A stretch of DNA of 7,817 nucleotides from positions 1-7,817 of the forward strand of contig QKDF01000231.1 of NCBI GenBank assembly GCA_003245395.1, in the 5' to 3' direction. Position numbers and translations under genes: made by a program. The notes beneath the pieces are model-generated. The model made no database searches, was not told the DNA's origin, and saw only the letters and a list, made by a program, of their open reading frames with translations. This stretch comes from Clostridia bacterium (GTDB taxonomy: Bacteria; Bacillota; Clostridia; Oscillospirales; Oscillospiraceae). This document shows, piece by piece, positions 1 through 5,830 of this stretch. How positions within the stretch are numbered: position 1 is the first letter of the stretch; each line of letters begins with the position of its first letter.

Positions 1-787
1 GGCAGACCACCTCGTCCAGACCCTCCCGGGCCATGAGCAGGGGGACTTCGTACAGCGTTTCCGCCGTGGTGTTCTGGATGACACAGTCGGACTCCACGTT
101 GCAGAACAAGGCGATTTTCCGGCGGATGTCATCGGTGATGGGTGCGTCGCAGCGGCACACCAGCACGTCGGGCTGGATGCCCAGGCTCAGCAGCTCCTTG
201 ACCGAGTGCTGGGTGGGCTTGGACTTGAGCTCGCCGGAACCGGGGATCTGTACGATCAGGGAGACATGGATAAAGATCACGTCGCCCTGGGGCCGCTCGG
301 CCGCCACCTGGCGGATAGCCTCCAGGAAGGGCTGGGACTCGATGTCGCCCACGGTGCCGCCGATTTCGGAGATGACCACATCCACATCATCGCTGGCCAT
401 GGAATAGATCCGGCTTTTGATCTCGTTGGTGATGTGGGGGATGATCTGGACTGTAGCGCCCAGATAGTCGCCCCGGCGTTCCCGATTCAGGACGGACCAA
501 TAAATTTTTCCGGAGGAAATAGAGGAGTTTCCGGTCAGGGTTTCGTCCACAAACCGCTCATAGTGGCCCAGATCCAGGTCGGTTTCAGCGCCGTCGTCGG
601 TGACGAAGACCTCGCCGTGCTGATAGGGGCTCATGGTGCCGGGGTCTACATTAATATAAGGGTCAAATTTCTGATTCCGGACCCGAAGACCCCTCTGCTT
701 GAGCAGCCGCCCCAACGACGCTGCGCAGATGCCTTTTCCGAGGCCGGAGACAACACCGCCGGTAACGAACACGAACTTTGTAGACAT
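1..787 (-). CDS. pyrG: CTP synthase, N-terminal part (truncated by window edge)
   Basis: CTP synthase makes CTP from UTP, ATP and glutamine in the cytoplasm, the last step of pyrimidine nucleotide synthesis. The minus strand from ATG 787 encodes 262 residues, all in the synthetase (amidoligase) domain. The Walker-like loop [10 protein letters not shown] is at about residues 10-19, followed by [14 protein letters not shown] (41-54), [22 protein letters not shown] (57-78), [21 protein letters not shown] (about 104-124), [11 protein letters not shown] (141-151) and [18 protein letters not shown] further on. These match E. coli PyrG nearly block for block. The glutaminase domain (family total about 535-550 residues) lies beyond position 1. 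A Shine-Dalgarno AAGGTGG (minus strand, 794-800) sits 6 nt before the ATG and fixes the start. The gene is transcribed divergently from the transporter operon, from its own promoter and a long structured leader. Identification is essentially certain. Confidence 0.97.
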   Translation of the reverse strand, partial: MSTKFVFVTGGVVSGLGKGICAASLGRLLKQRGLRVRNQKFDPYINVDPGTMSPYQHGEVFVTDDGAETDLDLGHYERFVDETLTGNSSISSGKIYWSVLNRERRGDYLGATVQIIPHITNEIKSRIYSMASDDVDVVISEIGGTVGDIESQPFLEAIRQVAAERPQGDVIFIHVSLIVQIPGSGELKSKPTQHSVKELLSLGIQPDVLVCRCDAPITDDIRRKIALFCNVESDCVIQNTTAETLYEVPLLMAREGLDEVVC

Positions 788-910
788 TCTCTTCCACCTT
801 ACCCTTTTCTCATTTTCTCTCCCGCTTGATTGAAACACTTGCTTCAGACAGTCTTTCCCGGCCGGAAGATCCTACTCGTGCCGGAGATATTCCCTGCAGC
901 GCCGGTCGGC

Positions 911-987
911 AAAATAAAAATACCGTGGACGATTTGCGGCGAAAAGCCCCTTGTTCAAGGCTTTCAGCTGCAATCCACGGTTTCGCC
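911..987 (-). terminator. Candidate attenuator hairpin in the pyrG leader
   Basis: Read on the minus strand, CCGTGGA (974-980) pairs with TCCACGG (923-929). This is extended by TTGC (970-973) with GCAA (934-937), leaving a 4-nt bulge, and by an inner AAAGCC/GGCTTT stem (959-964 with 943-948). The structure is followed directly by the T-rich tail TATTTTTATTTT (922-911), as in an intrinsic terminator. The T-tract lies on the pyrG sense side and about 125 nt before the pyrG start, so it would cut pyrG transcripts short. GGCGAAA just upstream (981-987) is perfectly complementary to TTTCGCC inside the hairpin (938-944), giving a mutually exclusive fold that could act as an antiterminator. What is seen is the pairing and the tail; switching is inferred. 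It could instead end a short stand-alone RNA. Confidence 0.6.
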
Positions 988-1067
988 TGTTCGATTTTCA
1001 GGGCGGGTTCCAAGCTGCGATTCCCGCCGCGGATCGCTGCTGACCAGCGCAATAAAATACAAATAAA

Positions 1068-1096
1068 CTTATAGCATACCCCGGCACAAAAGTCAA
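1068..1096 (-). promoter_or_regulatory. Sigma-A promoter of pyrG
   Basis: On the minus strand TTGACT (1091-1096) and TATAAG (1068-1073) are separated by exactly 17 nt. Transcription would begin near 1061 and give a leader of about 270 nt before the pyrG ATG, long enough to hold the attenuator-like hairpin at 911-980. A GGCGGG/CCCGCC inverted repeat (1002-1007 with 1023-1028) adds further leader structure. Confidence 0.75.
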
Positions 1097-1368
1097 TCTC
1101 CACCTACGCGAGAGTTATGGATTCCGGCGTGTTGTGCGGGAAAGCAAAAAGAAGATGGGATGTATTGTGCAAAATCACAGTTGGATTGACTGCTATCGTG
1201 GCCGGGTCCCCACGCTGCACAATCTATAAGTCCGTGTCAAAAGTTCGTTTAAGCTGGCTGGGAAACAAGGCCGATATGCAAGAGGAGCAATCGGAGGTGC
1301 CTGTCCTGAACAGCACCGATAGAGGACAGTTGTCCTCCACTGACGCAGACAAGCAAGGGATTTTGTAC
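1097..1368. other. Non-coding spacer between divergent promoters
   Basis: This stretch lies between the pyrG promoter and the T-box operon promoter. The plus strand has one open frame starting at 1117, but it lacks a Shine-Dalgarno site, has no recognisable domain and runs through the -35, -10 and start of the T-box transcript, so it is not taken as a gene. Minus-strand frames here are equally featureless. The only structure seen is the pair of inverted repeats at 1296-1337. Confidence 0.6.
1296..1337. repeat. Two adjacent short inverted repeats upstream of the T-box promoter
   Basis: The first is GGTG-C-CTGT, loop CCTGA, ACAG-CACC (1296-1317). The second is GAGGACA, spacer GT, TGTCCTC (1322-1337), a 7-bp arm with a 2-bp centre. 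The CTGTCC of the first could alternatively pair with GGACAG of the second. The second repeat ends 31 bp before the -35 box, a position compatible with an activator or repressor operator. No T-tract follows, so it is not a terminator. Function unknown. Confidence 0.4.
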
Positions 1369-1397
1369 TTGACAAACAAGACGCCCGCGCATATAAT
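1369..1397 (+). promoter_or_regulatory. Consensus sigma-A promoter of the T-box transporter operon
   Basis: TTGACA (1369-1374) and TATAAT (1392-1397) are both perfect consensus hexamers with a 17-nt spacer. Transcription should start around 1403-1404, just before stem I of the T-box. A promoter this strong fits control mainly by transcript termination rather than by initiation. Confidence 0.92.
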
Positions 1398-1402
1398 GCA
1401 AG

Positions 1403-1670
1403 ACAATCAGAAAAACCGATGAGTCAGAGTAGTAGCCGGGAGGGCAGCCTTTCAGAGAGCCGCGGGCGGTGGGATCGCGGCAGGGAGCTTTTGGTGAATG
1501 GACTGGCGAGGGCGGAGCGAACGTACATACAAGTAGCGACCGACGGGGGCCGCACCCGTTATCCGGGCGGCGCGTATGAAGTACGCGAAAACGAGCGGGC
1601 GCGAAAGCGTCAACTTGGGTGGTACCGCAGGATGGAAGTCTTGTCCCAAATTTGGGATGAGGCTTTTTTT
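1403..1670 (+). promoter_or_regulatory. T-box riboswitch with UGG (tryptophan) specifier
   Basis: All canonical T-box parts can be placed. Stem I base: CC-GATGA (k-turn side), GTCAG (1423-1427) pairing with CTGGC (1503-1507), with GA-GG closing the k-turn. Specifier loop: AGTAGTA (1428-1434) opposite GTGAA-TGG-A, which puts the specifier codon TGG at 1499-1501 followed by the conserved purine. AGAGAG (1454-1459) is the AG-bulge motif of distal stem I. Stem II has GAA and AGTA S-turn motifs (about 1517-1536). The IIA/B pseudoknot is ACGGG/CCCGT (1543-1547, 1555-1559) with loop GCCGC pairing to GCGGC (1567-1571). Stem III is CGCGTA/TACGCG (1571-1587). The T-box core AACTTGGGTGGTACCGC is at 1612-1628. 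In this class uncharged tRNA binds the specifier and the UGGN bulge, stabilising the antiterminator. The tryptophan specificity agrees with the downstream TrpXYZ-type transporter. Confidence 0.95.
1638..1670 (+). terminator. T-box intrinsic terminator
   Basis: The stem runs from GTC at 1638 to GGC at 1663, with a core of CCCAAATTTGGG and flanking pairs that include several G-U wobbles, and is followed by seven T residues (1664-1670). Its 5' arm overlaps AAGT (1636-1639), which would otherwise pair with ACTT (1613-1616) to form the antiterminator. The two folds exclude each other, as expected for a T-box. Confidence 0.92.
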
Positions 1671-1705
1671 GTTGCCTGAAAACGCAGAGCATGGGAGGAA
1701 TGGAC

Positions 1706-1768
1706 ATGAAAGTTCCAAAAAAACGATGGCGGTGCGGGACAGACTGCGTGCCCGGCATCTTGCAATAA
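1706..1768 (+). CDS. Possible 20-residue leader peptide with one Trp codon
   Basis: A short frame begins at ATG 1706 and ends at TAA 1766-1768, encoding MKVPKKRWRCGTDCVPGILQ. It is preceded by a near-perfect Shine-Dalgarno site, GGGAGGA (1693-1699), 6 nt before the ATG, which is as good as any ribosome site in the window. It lies after the T-box terminator and about 50 nt before the transporter lipoprotein gene, so it would be translated only on read-through transcripts. The peptide is basic at its N-terminal end, has one Trp and two Cys, and matches no family I know. Tryptophan-codon leader peptides downstream of a T-box are known for the anti-TRAP operon of Bacillus subtilis, but those have several Trp codons. 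The single Trp here is weak evidence for a sensing role. An in-frame ATG at 1691 exists but would lie inside the ribosome site. Confidence 0.4.
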   Translation: MKVPKKRWRCGTDCVPGILQ

Positions 1769-1789
1769 TATGTGTTGATATTATATAAT
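1760..1789 (+). promoter_or_regulatory. Possible second promoter downstream of the T-box
   Basis: TTGCAA (1760-1765) and a perfect TATAAT (1784-1789) are spaced by 18 nt in an AT-rich patch directly before the lipoprotein gene. A transcript from here would start near 1796, leave about 22 nt before ATG 1818 including the ribosome site, and escape T-box control. The -35 is only a partial match, so this remains tentative. Confidence 0.45.
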
Positions 1790-1817
1790 GATGAGAATGA
1801 AGATTGGAGAGTCGATT

Positions 1818-2846
1818 ATGAACCAGTTCAAAAAAATTGCCAGTGCCGCTCTGGCATTGACCATGGCCCTTTCCCTGGCCGCCTGCGGCCAGAATAACGC
1901 AGCCTCCTCCACGTCCTCCGGCAGCGCGTCTGCCTCCGCCGGGAACCCCTATAAGATCGGCCTGCTGCAGTACGGCCAGCATCCGTCTCTGGACAACTGC
2001 CGCAAGGGCTTTCTTGAGGGCTTGAAAGAGGCCGGACTGACCGAGGGCACCGACTTTACCGTTGACTATCAGAATGCGGGCTTTGACGACAACGTGGACA
2101 GCCAGATTGCCGCCAAGTTTTCCAGCGACAATGTGGATATGATGGTGGCGGTCGCCACCCCCTCTGCCGTCCATTGCTTCGCCGCGGCAGAGGATAAGAA
2201 TATCCCCGTAATTTTCACCGCTGTATCCGATCCCGCCCAGGCGGGCCTGGATAAGGGCAATATCACCGGAACCTCCGATGCTCTGCCCGTGGACGCCCAG
2301 CTTCAGCTGATCCGCGCCTTACAGCCCGCGGCCAAAACCATCGGCATCATCTATACCACCAGCGAGCCCAATTCCGTTTCCACCATCGCCCAGTATAAGG
2401 AGAAGGCATCCAGTTACGGTTTCACCATCGACGCGGTGGGCGTTACGGCCCAGTCTGAGGTGACCCAGGCCGTCGATACCCTGATCTCCCACAAGGTGGA
2501 CTGCTTTTCCAATCTGACCGACAACAACGTGGTTGGCGTACTGTCCGCCGTGCTGGAAAAGACCAACGAAGCGGCCATCCCCGTCTACGGTTCCGAGGTG
2601 GAGCAGGTGAAAAACGGCTGTGTGGCCGCCGCCGGTATCGACTATTACAAGCTGGGCATTCAGACCGGTATGATGGCGGCCAAGGTCATCACCGGCGAGA
2701 CCACCTGCGATCAGCTGCCGTATGAGACGATCACGGAGTACGGCACTTATATCAATTCCGACGCCCTCAACGCCATGGGTATCACAGTGCCGGATAACAT
2801 TGCGAAAAATGCTGTGGAGGCCTCCTCGGTGGAAACTGCAGCCTGA
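1818..2846 (+). CDS. trpX: ABC transporter substrate-binding lipoprotein, TrpX type
   Basis: This 342-residue protein is the extracellular binding component of an ABC importer of the ABC_sub_bind family (PF04392), which includes the predicted tryptophan binder TrpX. A lipoprotein signal peptide is clear: basic MNQFKK, a hydrophobic stretch to residue 22, and lipobox LAAC with the lipidated Cys at 23, followed by a Ser/Ala-rich linker to about residue 43. The body starts with YKIGLLQYGQHPSLDNCRKG, then FLEGLKEAGL, DFTVDYQNAG, NIPVIFTAVSDPAQAGL and NITGTSDALPVDAQLQLIRALQP, and ends its second lobe around AAGIDYYKLGIQTGMMAAKVITGE, typical of the family. Start 1818 is chosen because GGAGAG (1806-1811) precedes it and the signal peptide begins there; an in-frame ATG at 1788 overlaps a possible -10 box. 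It is first in the transporter operon after the Trp T-box. Tryptophan as substrate is inferred from the T-box; a related aromatic compound is possible. Confidence 0.88.
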   Translation: MNQFKKIASAALALTMALSLAACGQNNAASSTSSGSASASAGNPYKIGLLQYGQHPSLDNCRKGFLEGLKEAGLTEGTDFTVDYQNAGFDDNVDSQIAAKFSSDNVDMMVAVATPSAVHCFAAAEDKNIPVIFTAVSDPAQAGLDKGNITGTSDALPVDAQLQLIRALQPAAKTIGIIYTTSEPNSVSTIAQYKEKASSYGFTIDAVGVTAQSEVTQAVDTLISHKVDCFSNLTDNNVVGVLSAVLEKTNEAAIPVYGSEVEQVKNGCVAAAGIDYYKLGIQTGMMAAKVITGETTCDQLPYETITEYGTYINSDALNAMGITVPDNIAKNAVEASSVETAA

Positions 2847-2865
2847 TTTTGAAGGGAGAATCCAT

Positions 2866-3732
2866 ATGAAACTGGTAACGTATCTGCATCATGGACAACA
2901 GCGCGTGGGTGTTCTGACGGCGAAGGAAACTGCCGTAATGCCTCTGCCGTACACAGATATGAATACCTTGATTGAGACGTCTTCCGTTGCCGAAGTGCTC
3001 TCCGCCGCAAAAGCGACGGAGGGCCTCGGTGCGTCCACGCCTCTTTCCGAGGTGACGCTGTGTGCGCCAATTCCCCGCCCCCGCCAGGATGTGCTGTGTC
3101 TGGGTATCAATTATAAGGATCATGCCACGGAGGCGGCCCAGTACAATGCTGATGCATTTACCAAGGAACGCCCCATCCCCATCTACTTCTCCAAGCGGGT
3201 CAATGAGGCCGTGGGGCCGGAGGGTGCCATCGACAGCCACCCCGGCCTGGTTCAGCGTCTGGACTATGAGGCGGAACTGGCGGTGATTCTGGGCAAGACC
3301 GCCTGCAACGTTCGCCCCGAGGACGCGGCGGAGTACATTTTCGGATATACGGTGCTCAACGATGTGTCTGCCCGGCTGCTGCAGACCACCCATAAGCAAT
3401 GGTATTTCGGCAAGAGCCTGGATACATTTACACCCATCGGACCCTGTATTGTCACGGCGGACGAGATTGCCTTCCCGCCCGCGCTGGCCATCCGCTCCTA
3501 TGTCAACGGGGAGCTGCGCCAAAATTCCAACACCTCGATGCTGATCACCGGAATTGCGGACATCCTGGCCGAGCTGACGTCGGGCATGACGCTGCTGCCG
3601 GGTACCATTATCGCCACGGGAACCCCAGCCGGCGTGGGTATGGGTTTTGATCCGCCCAAATTCCTGCACCCCGGCGACGTGGTGACCTGCGAGATCGAAG
3701 GGATCGGTTCCCTGCGTAATCCTGTTCAATAA
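2866..3732 (+). CDS. Fumarylacetoacetate hydrolase (FAH) family enzyme
   Basis: The 288-residue product belongs to the FAH superfamily (PF01557), cytoplasmic metal-dependent enzymes that hydrolyse or decarboxylate beta-diketo or 2-oxo acids such as acylpyruvates, oxaloacetate and aromatic-ring cleavage products. The core opens with VLCLGINYKDHATEA (about 77-91) and continues with IYFSKRVNEAVGPEGAI (106-122). The metal ligands are E135 and E137 in DYEAELAVILG and D166 in NDVSAR. Then come QWYFGKSLDTFTPIGP (178-193) and TGTPAGVGMG (251-260), all intact, so it should be active. The N-terminal 70 residues form the usual small cap domain. AAGGGAG (2852-2858) precedes ATG 2866; an upstream in-frame ATG at 2722 lies inside the lipoprotein gene and is rejected. 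It sits between the binding-protein and permease genes, 19 nt after the former and 15 nt before the latter, so it is co-transcribed under the Trp T-box. The actual substrate cannot be read from the sequence. Confidence 0.9.
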   Translation: MKLVTYLHHGQQRVGVLTAKETAVMPLPYTDMNTLIETSSVAEVLSAAKATEGLGASTPLSEVTLCAPIPRPRQDVLCLGINYKDHATEAAQYNADAFTKERPIPIYFSKRVNEAVGPEGAIDSHPGLVQRLDYEAELAVILGKTACNVRPEDAAEYIFGYTVLNDVSARLLQTTHKQWYFGKSLDTFTPIGPCIVTADEIAFPPALAIRSYVNGELRQNSNTSMLITGIADILAELTSGMTLLPGTIIATGTPAGVGMGFDPPKFLHPGDVVTCEIEGIGSLRNPVQ

Positions 3733-3747
3733 AAGGAGGCTGAAGCA

Positions 3748-4632
3748 ATGACAGACCTGCTGATCAGCACCCTGATTCAGGGCCTGGTCTATGCGCTGGT
3801 GTCATTCGGCGTTTACATCACTTATTCCATTCTGGACTTTCCTGACCTGAGCGTGGACGGCAGCTTCCCCTTGGGGGCCGCCGTGACGGCGCTTCTGCTG
3901 ACGCATGGCGTGAATCCCTATCTAACGCTGCTGGCCGCCCTGGGGGTTGGTGCGCTGGCGGGATTGTGCACCGGCATCATTCATGTCAAACTCCACGTCC
4001 GGGATCTGCTGGCGGGTATCATCACCATGACCGCCCTGTTTTCCATCAATCTGCAGATTGCCGGTTCCAACCTGACGGTGGAACGGTCGATGGATACCAT
4101 TTTTACTGCAGCTCCGGCCATGGCGCTGCTGGGAGGACTGAACCTGCAGGGGCGCAAGCTGGTGATTTCCCTGCTGATTGTGGTGGCAGTTAAACTGTTG
4201 CTGGACCTGTATTTCCGGACAAAATCCGGTCTGCTGCTCCGGGCGGTGGGCGACAACGCCGGTTTGGTCACCACCCTGGCGAAGGACAAGGGCAACATCA
4301 AGATGCTCGGCCTCGTTATTTCCAATGCACTGGTGGCGCTGTCGGGCAGCCTGGTGTGCCATGAGACCCGCAGTTTTTCCGCTACCATGGGCACCGGCCA
4401 GGTGGTGTTCGGCTTGGCCACCGTGATCATCGGCGTGGCGCTGTTTCGCCGCGTCAGCTTTGTCCGGGGCACCACCGCCGTAGTGGTGGGCAGCATTCTC
4501 TATAAGCTGTGCATCGCGGTGGCGCTGGATCTGGGACTCCCACCCAATATGATGAAGCTGATCACGGCCATTTTGTTCCTGTTGGTACTGGTGGTCTCCG
4601 GCCGGAAGGGAGAGGAGATCATCCATGCTTGA
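3748..4632 (+). CDS. trpY: ABC transporter permease, TrpY type
   Basis: This 294-residue, very hydrophobic protein is the membrane channel of the importer (BPD_transp_2 family, PF02653, the branched-chain amino-acid/LivH-like fold). About eight or nine membrane segments can be seen, roughly at residues 5-25, 38-56, 58-80, 86-106, 137-155, 186-206, 218-234, 240-260 and 266-285. Family landmarks are YSILDFPDLSVDGSFPLGAA near the start, HVRDLLAGIITMTALFSINLQIAG (about 84-107), the cytoplasmic coupling region LRAVGDNAGLVTTLAKDKGNIKMLGL (about 165-190), and TGQVVFGLATVIIGVALF. Single-permease importers of this type are homodimeric in the channel. AAAGGAGG stands 8 nt before the ATG. The last 8 nt overlap the start of the ATPase gene, a sign of translational coupling. 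Substrate assignment rests on the operon context. Confidence 0.87.
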   Translation: MTDLLISTLIQGLVYALVSFGVYITYSILDFPDLSVDGSFPLGAAVTALLLTHGVNPYLTLLAALGVGALAGLCTGIIHVKLHVRDLLAGIITMTALFSINLQIAGSNLTVERSMDTIFTAAPAMALLGGLNLQGRKLVISLLIVVAVKLLLDLYFRTKSGLLLRAVGDNAGLVTTLAKDKGNIKMLGLVISNALVALSGSLVCHETRSFSATMGTGQVVFGLATVIIGVALFRRVSFVRGTTAVVVGSILYKLCIAVALDLGLPPNMMKLITAILFLLVLVVSGRKGEEIIHA

Positions 4633-5398
4633 AGTACGCGGCGTAACGAAAATTTACAACTCCGGCACCGTCACGGAGCAGTGCCTGTTTGATAACTTCT
4701 CCCTGACGGTGAGCGACGGACAGTTTATATCCATCGTGGGCAGCAACGGCTCCGGCAAAACTTCGCTGCTCAACATCATCTGCGGCTCCATCCCCGTCGA
4801 GGCCGGCGACGTGCTGGTGGGCGGGGAGAGCATCTCCAAAAAGAAGGACTATCAGCGCTATGCCTCCATGGGACGGGTCTACCAGAACCCGGCGGCGGGC
4901 ACCTGTCCCAACCTGACCATGCTGGAGAATCTGTCTCTGGCGGACAACAAGGGGAAGGCATTCAACCTCACCCGGGGCATAAATAAGAGCCGGGTGGACT
5001 TTTACCGCGCGCAGCTGCGCGAATTGGGCCTGGGCCTGGAGGACAAACTGCATATGCGCATGGGTTCTCTCTCCGGCGGACAGCGGCAGGCGGTGGCTCT
5101 GCTGATGGCCACCATGACGCCGCTGAAGTTCCTGATTTTGGACGAACATACAGCGGCTCTGGACCCCAAAACCGCCGAAGTCATCATGGAGCTGACCGAC
5201 AAGGTGGTGCGGGAAAAACACCTGACCGCCATGATGGTCACCCACAACCTGCGCAGCGCCGTGGGGTACGGTGACCGAGTACTGATGATGAACCGGGGCC
5301 GCGTGGTGCTGGATCGCTCCGGGGAGGAAAAGCGGCAGACCTCCGTGGAGGAACTTTTTGAGATGTTTCATAAGATCTCCATGGACTGCGGAGAATAA
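4625..5398 (+). CDS. trpZ: ABC transporter ATP-binding protein, TrpZ type
   Basis: This is the cytoplasmic ATPase that drives the importer, 257 residues with every catalytic motif intact: Walker A GSNGSGKT (39-46), Q-loop Q87 in VYQNP, signature LSGGQ (149-153), Walker B LILDE (170-174) with catalytic E174, D-loop ALD (178-180) and switch histidine H207 in VTHN. The segment PAAGTCPNLTMLENLSLADNKGK (about 89-111) is typical of ATPases that accompany TrpX/TrpY systems. A GGGAGAGGAG ribosome site lies within the end of the permease gene and the ATG overlaps that gene by 8 nt, so the two are probably translationally coupled and made in matching amounts. Nothing is truncated. Confidence 0.92.
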   Translation: MLEVRGVTKIYNSGTVTEQCLFDNFSLTVSDGQFISIVGSNGSGKTSLLNIICGSIPVEAGDVLVGGESISKKKDYQRYASMGRVYQNPAAGTCPNLTMLENLSLADNKGKAFNLTRGINKSRVDFYRAQLRELGLGLEDKLHMRMGSLSGGQRQAVALLMATMTPLKFLILDEHTAALDPKTAEVIMELTDKVVREKHLTAMMVTHNLRSAVGYGDRVLMMNRGRVVLDRSGEEKRQTSVEELFEMFHKISMDCGE

Positions 5399-5423
5399 AG
5401 AGAAACAGCAAAGGAGATGAAGC

Positions 5424-5720
5424 ATGAGCGACAACTATGTCGGAGCACAGGACGAGCAGCAGGAACAGGATCGGCTGATTCAGTCCTTTGCCCAGCTGGT
5501 GGCGGCGGATGAGCCGGAAGGTTCGGCGGCTCACGAACTGGTGAAACAATGGCAGGCGCATATAGCCCGTTATCACGACGGCTGTGATGATGAAAAGCTG
5601 CGCCGGATGGGAACGCTCTATGGAGCGGACGACCGCTTTGCAGAGATGCTGGACAGCTATACCCCCGGCACGGCCCACTATATGGGCAACGCCATTTTAT
5701 CGTACCTCGACCGGAAATGA
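5424..5720 (+). CDS. Stand-alone TipAS-domain protein
   Basis: The 98-residue product resembles the TipAS ligand-binding domain (PF07739), the all-helical, globin-like C-terminal domain of MerR-family drug-sensing regulators such as TipAL of Streptomyces, which binds thiopeptides. The recognisable block is ELVKQWQAHIARYHDGCDDEKLRRMGTLYGADDRF followed by LDSYTPGTAHYMGNAILSYL (about 38-95), matching the family pattern of a Trp/His helix, an MG-xLY-AD-RF turn and a final PGTA-YM-xAI helix. There is no MerR DNA-binding domain, only a polar Gln/Glu-rich N-terminus of about 35 residues, so it cannot be a classical regulator by itself. It has a strong AAAGGAG site at 5411-5417, is 25 nt after the ATPase gene, and is the last gene before the terminator. 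A role in binding the imported compound or an aromatic drug is possible but not shown. Confidence 0.75.
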   Translation: MSDNYVGAQDEQQEQDRLIQSFAQLVAADEPEGSAAHELVKQWQAHIARYHDGCDDEKLRRMGTLYGADDRFAEMLDSYTPGTAHYMGNAILSYLDRK

Positions 5721-5725
5721 ATTTT

Positions 5726-5757
5726 ACAGGCGGCCTCACAGCTGTGAGGCCGCCTGT
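5726..5757 (+). terminator. Operon terminator, 32-nt perfect palindrome
   Basis: ACAGGCGGCCTCAC, central AGCT, then GTGAGGCCGCCTGT forms a 14-bp GC-rich stem with a 4-nt loop, beginning 5 nt after the TipAS stop codon. It is flanked by ATTTT on the left and TTTGCATTTT on the right, so it can work as an intrinsic terminator for the transporter operon. It separates that operon from the carbamoyltransferase-like gene. Confidence 0.85.
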
Positions 5758-5830
5758 TTGCATTTTGTGTATGAAATGGGAATTTCCACAAATCCTAAAC
5801 GGGAAAAACCGGAAAAGGAGGAGAAGGATC

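Noticed and set aside
206..829. Plus-strand open frame opposite pyrG
   Set aside because: It is the antisense shadow of an unmistakable CTP synthase; its composition follows codon positions of pyrG.
1002..1028. GGCGGG/CCCGCC repeat containing a GGTTC-like piece, resembling a tRNA T-arm
   Set aside because: No acceptor, D or anticodon arms can be built around it; it is better read as leader hairpin structure.
911..1061. 6S RNA or other stand-alone small RNA on the minus strand
   Set aside because: The predicted 5' and 3' ends do not form a closing stem, and a complete pyrG lies just downstream with the same orientation; an attenuated leader is the simpler reading.
1117..1422. Plus-strand open frame of 101 codons between pyrG and the T-box
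   Set aside because: It has no ribosome site and no recognisable domain, and it runs straight through the -35, -10 and transcription start of the T-box operon.
2782..3729. Long minus-strand open frame opposite the FAH-family gene
   Set aside because: Antisense shadow caused by GC-rich third codon positions; the plus-strand product has intact family motifs.
3922..5434. Long minus-strand open frames opposite the permease and ATPase genes
   Set aside because: His/Gln-rich low-complexity translations typical of antisense frames; the sense strand encodes complete ABC components.
5758..5813. Possible promoter for the carbamoyltransferase-like gene (TTGCAT at 5758-5763)
   Set aside because: No acceptable -10 hexamer lies 16-18 nt downstream, so how this gene is transcribed remains open; read-through or a non-sigma-A promoter is possible.
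5717..5830. N-terminal extension of the carbamoyltransferase-like protein from ATG 5717
   Set aside because: It would translate through the terminator palindrome and overlap the TipAS stop. The strong ribosome site and the OTCase-like N-terminus both support 5831.
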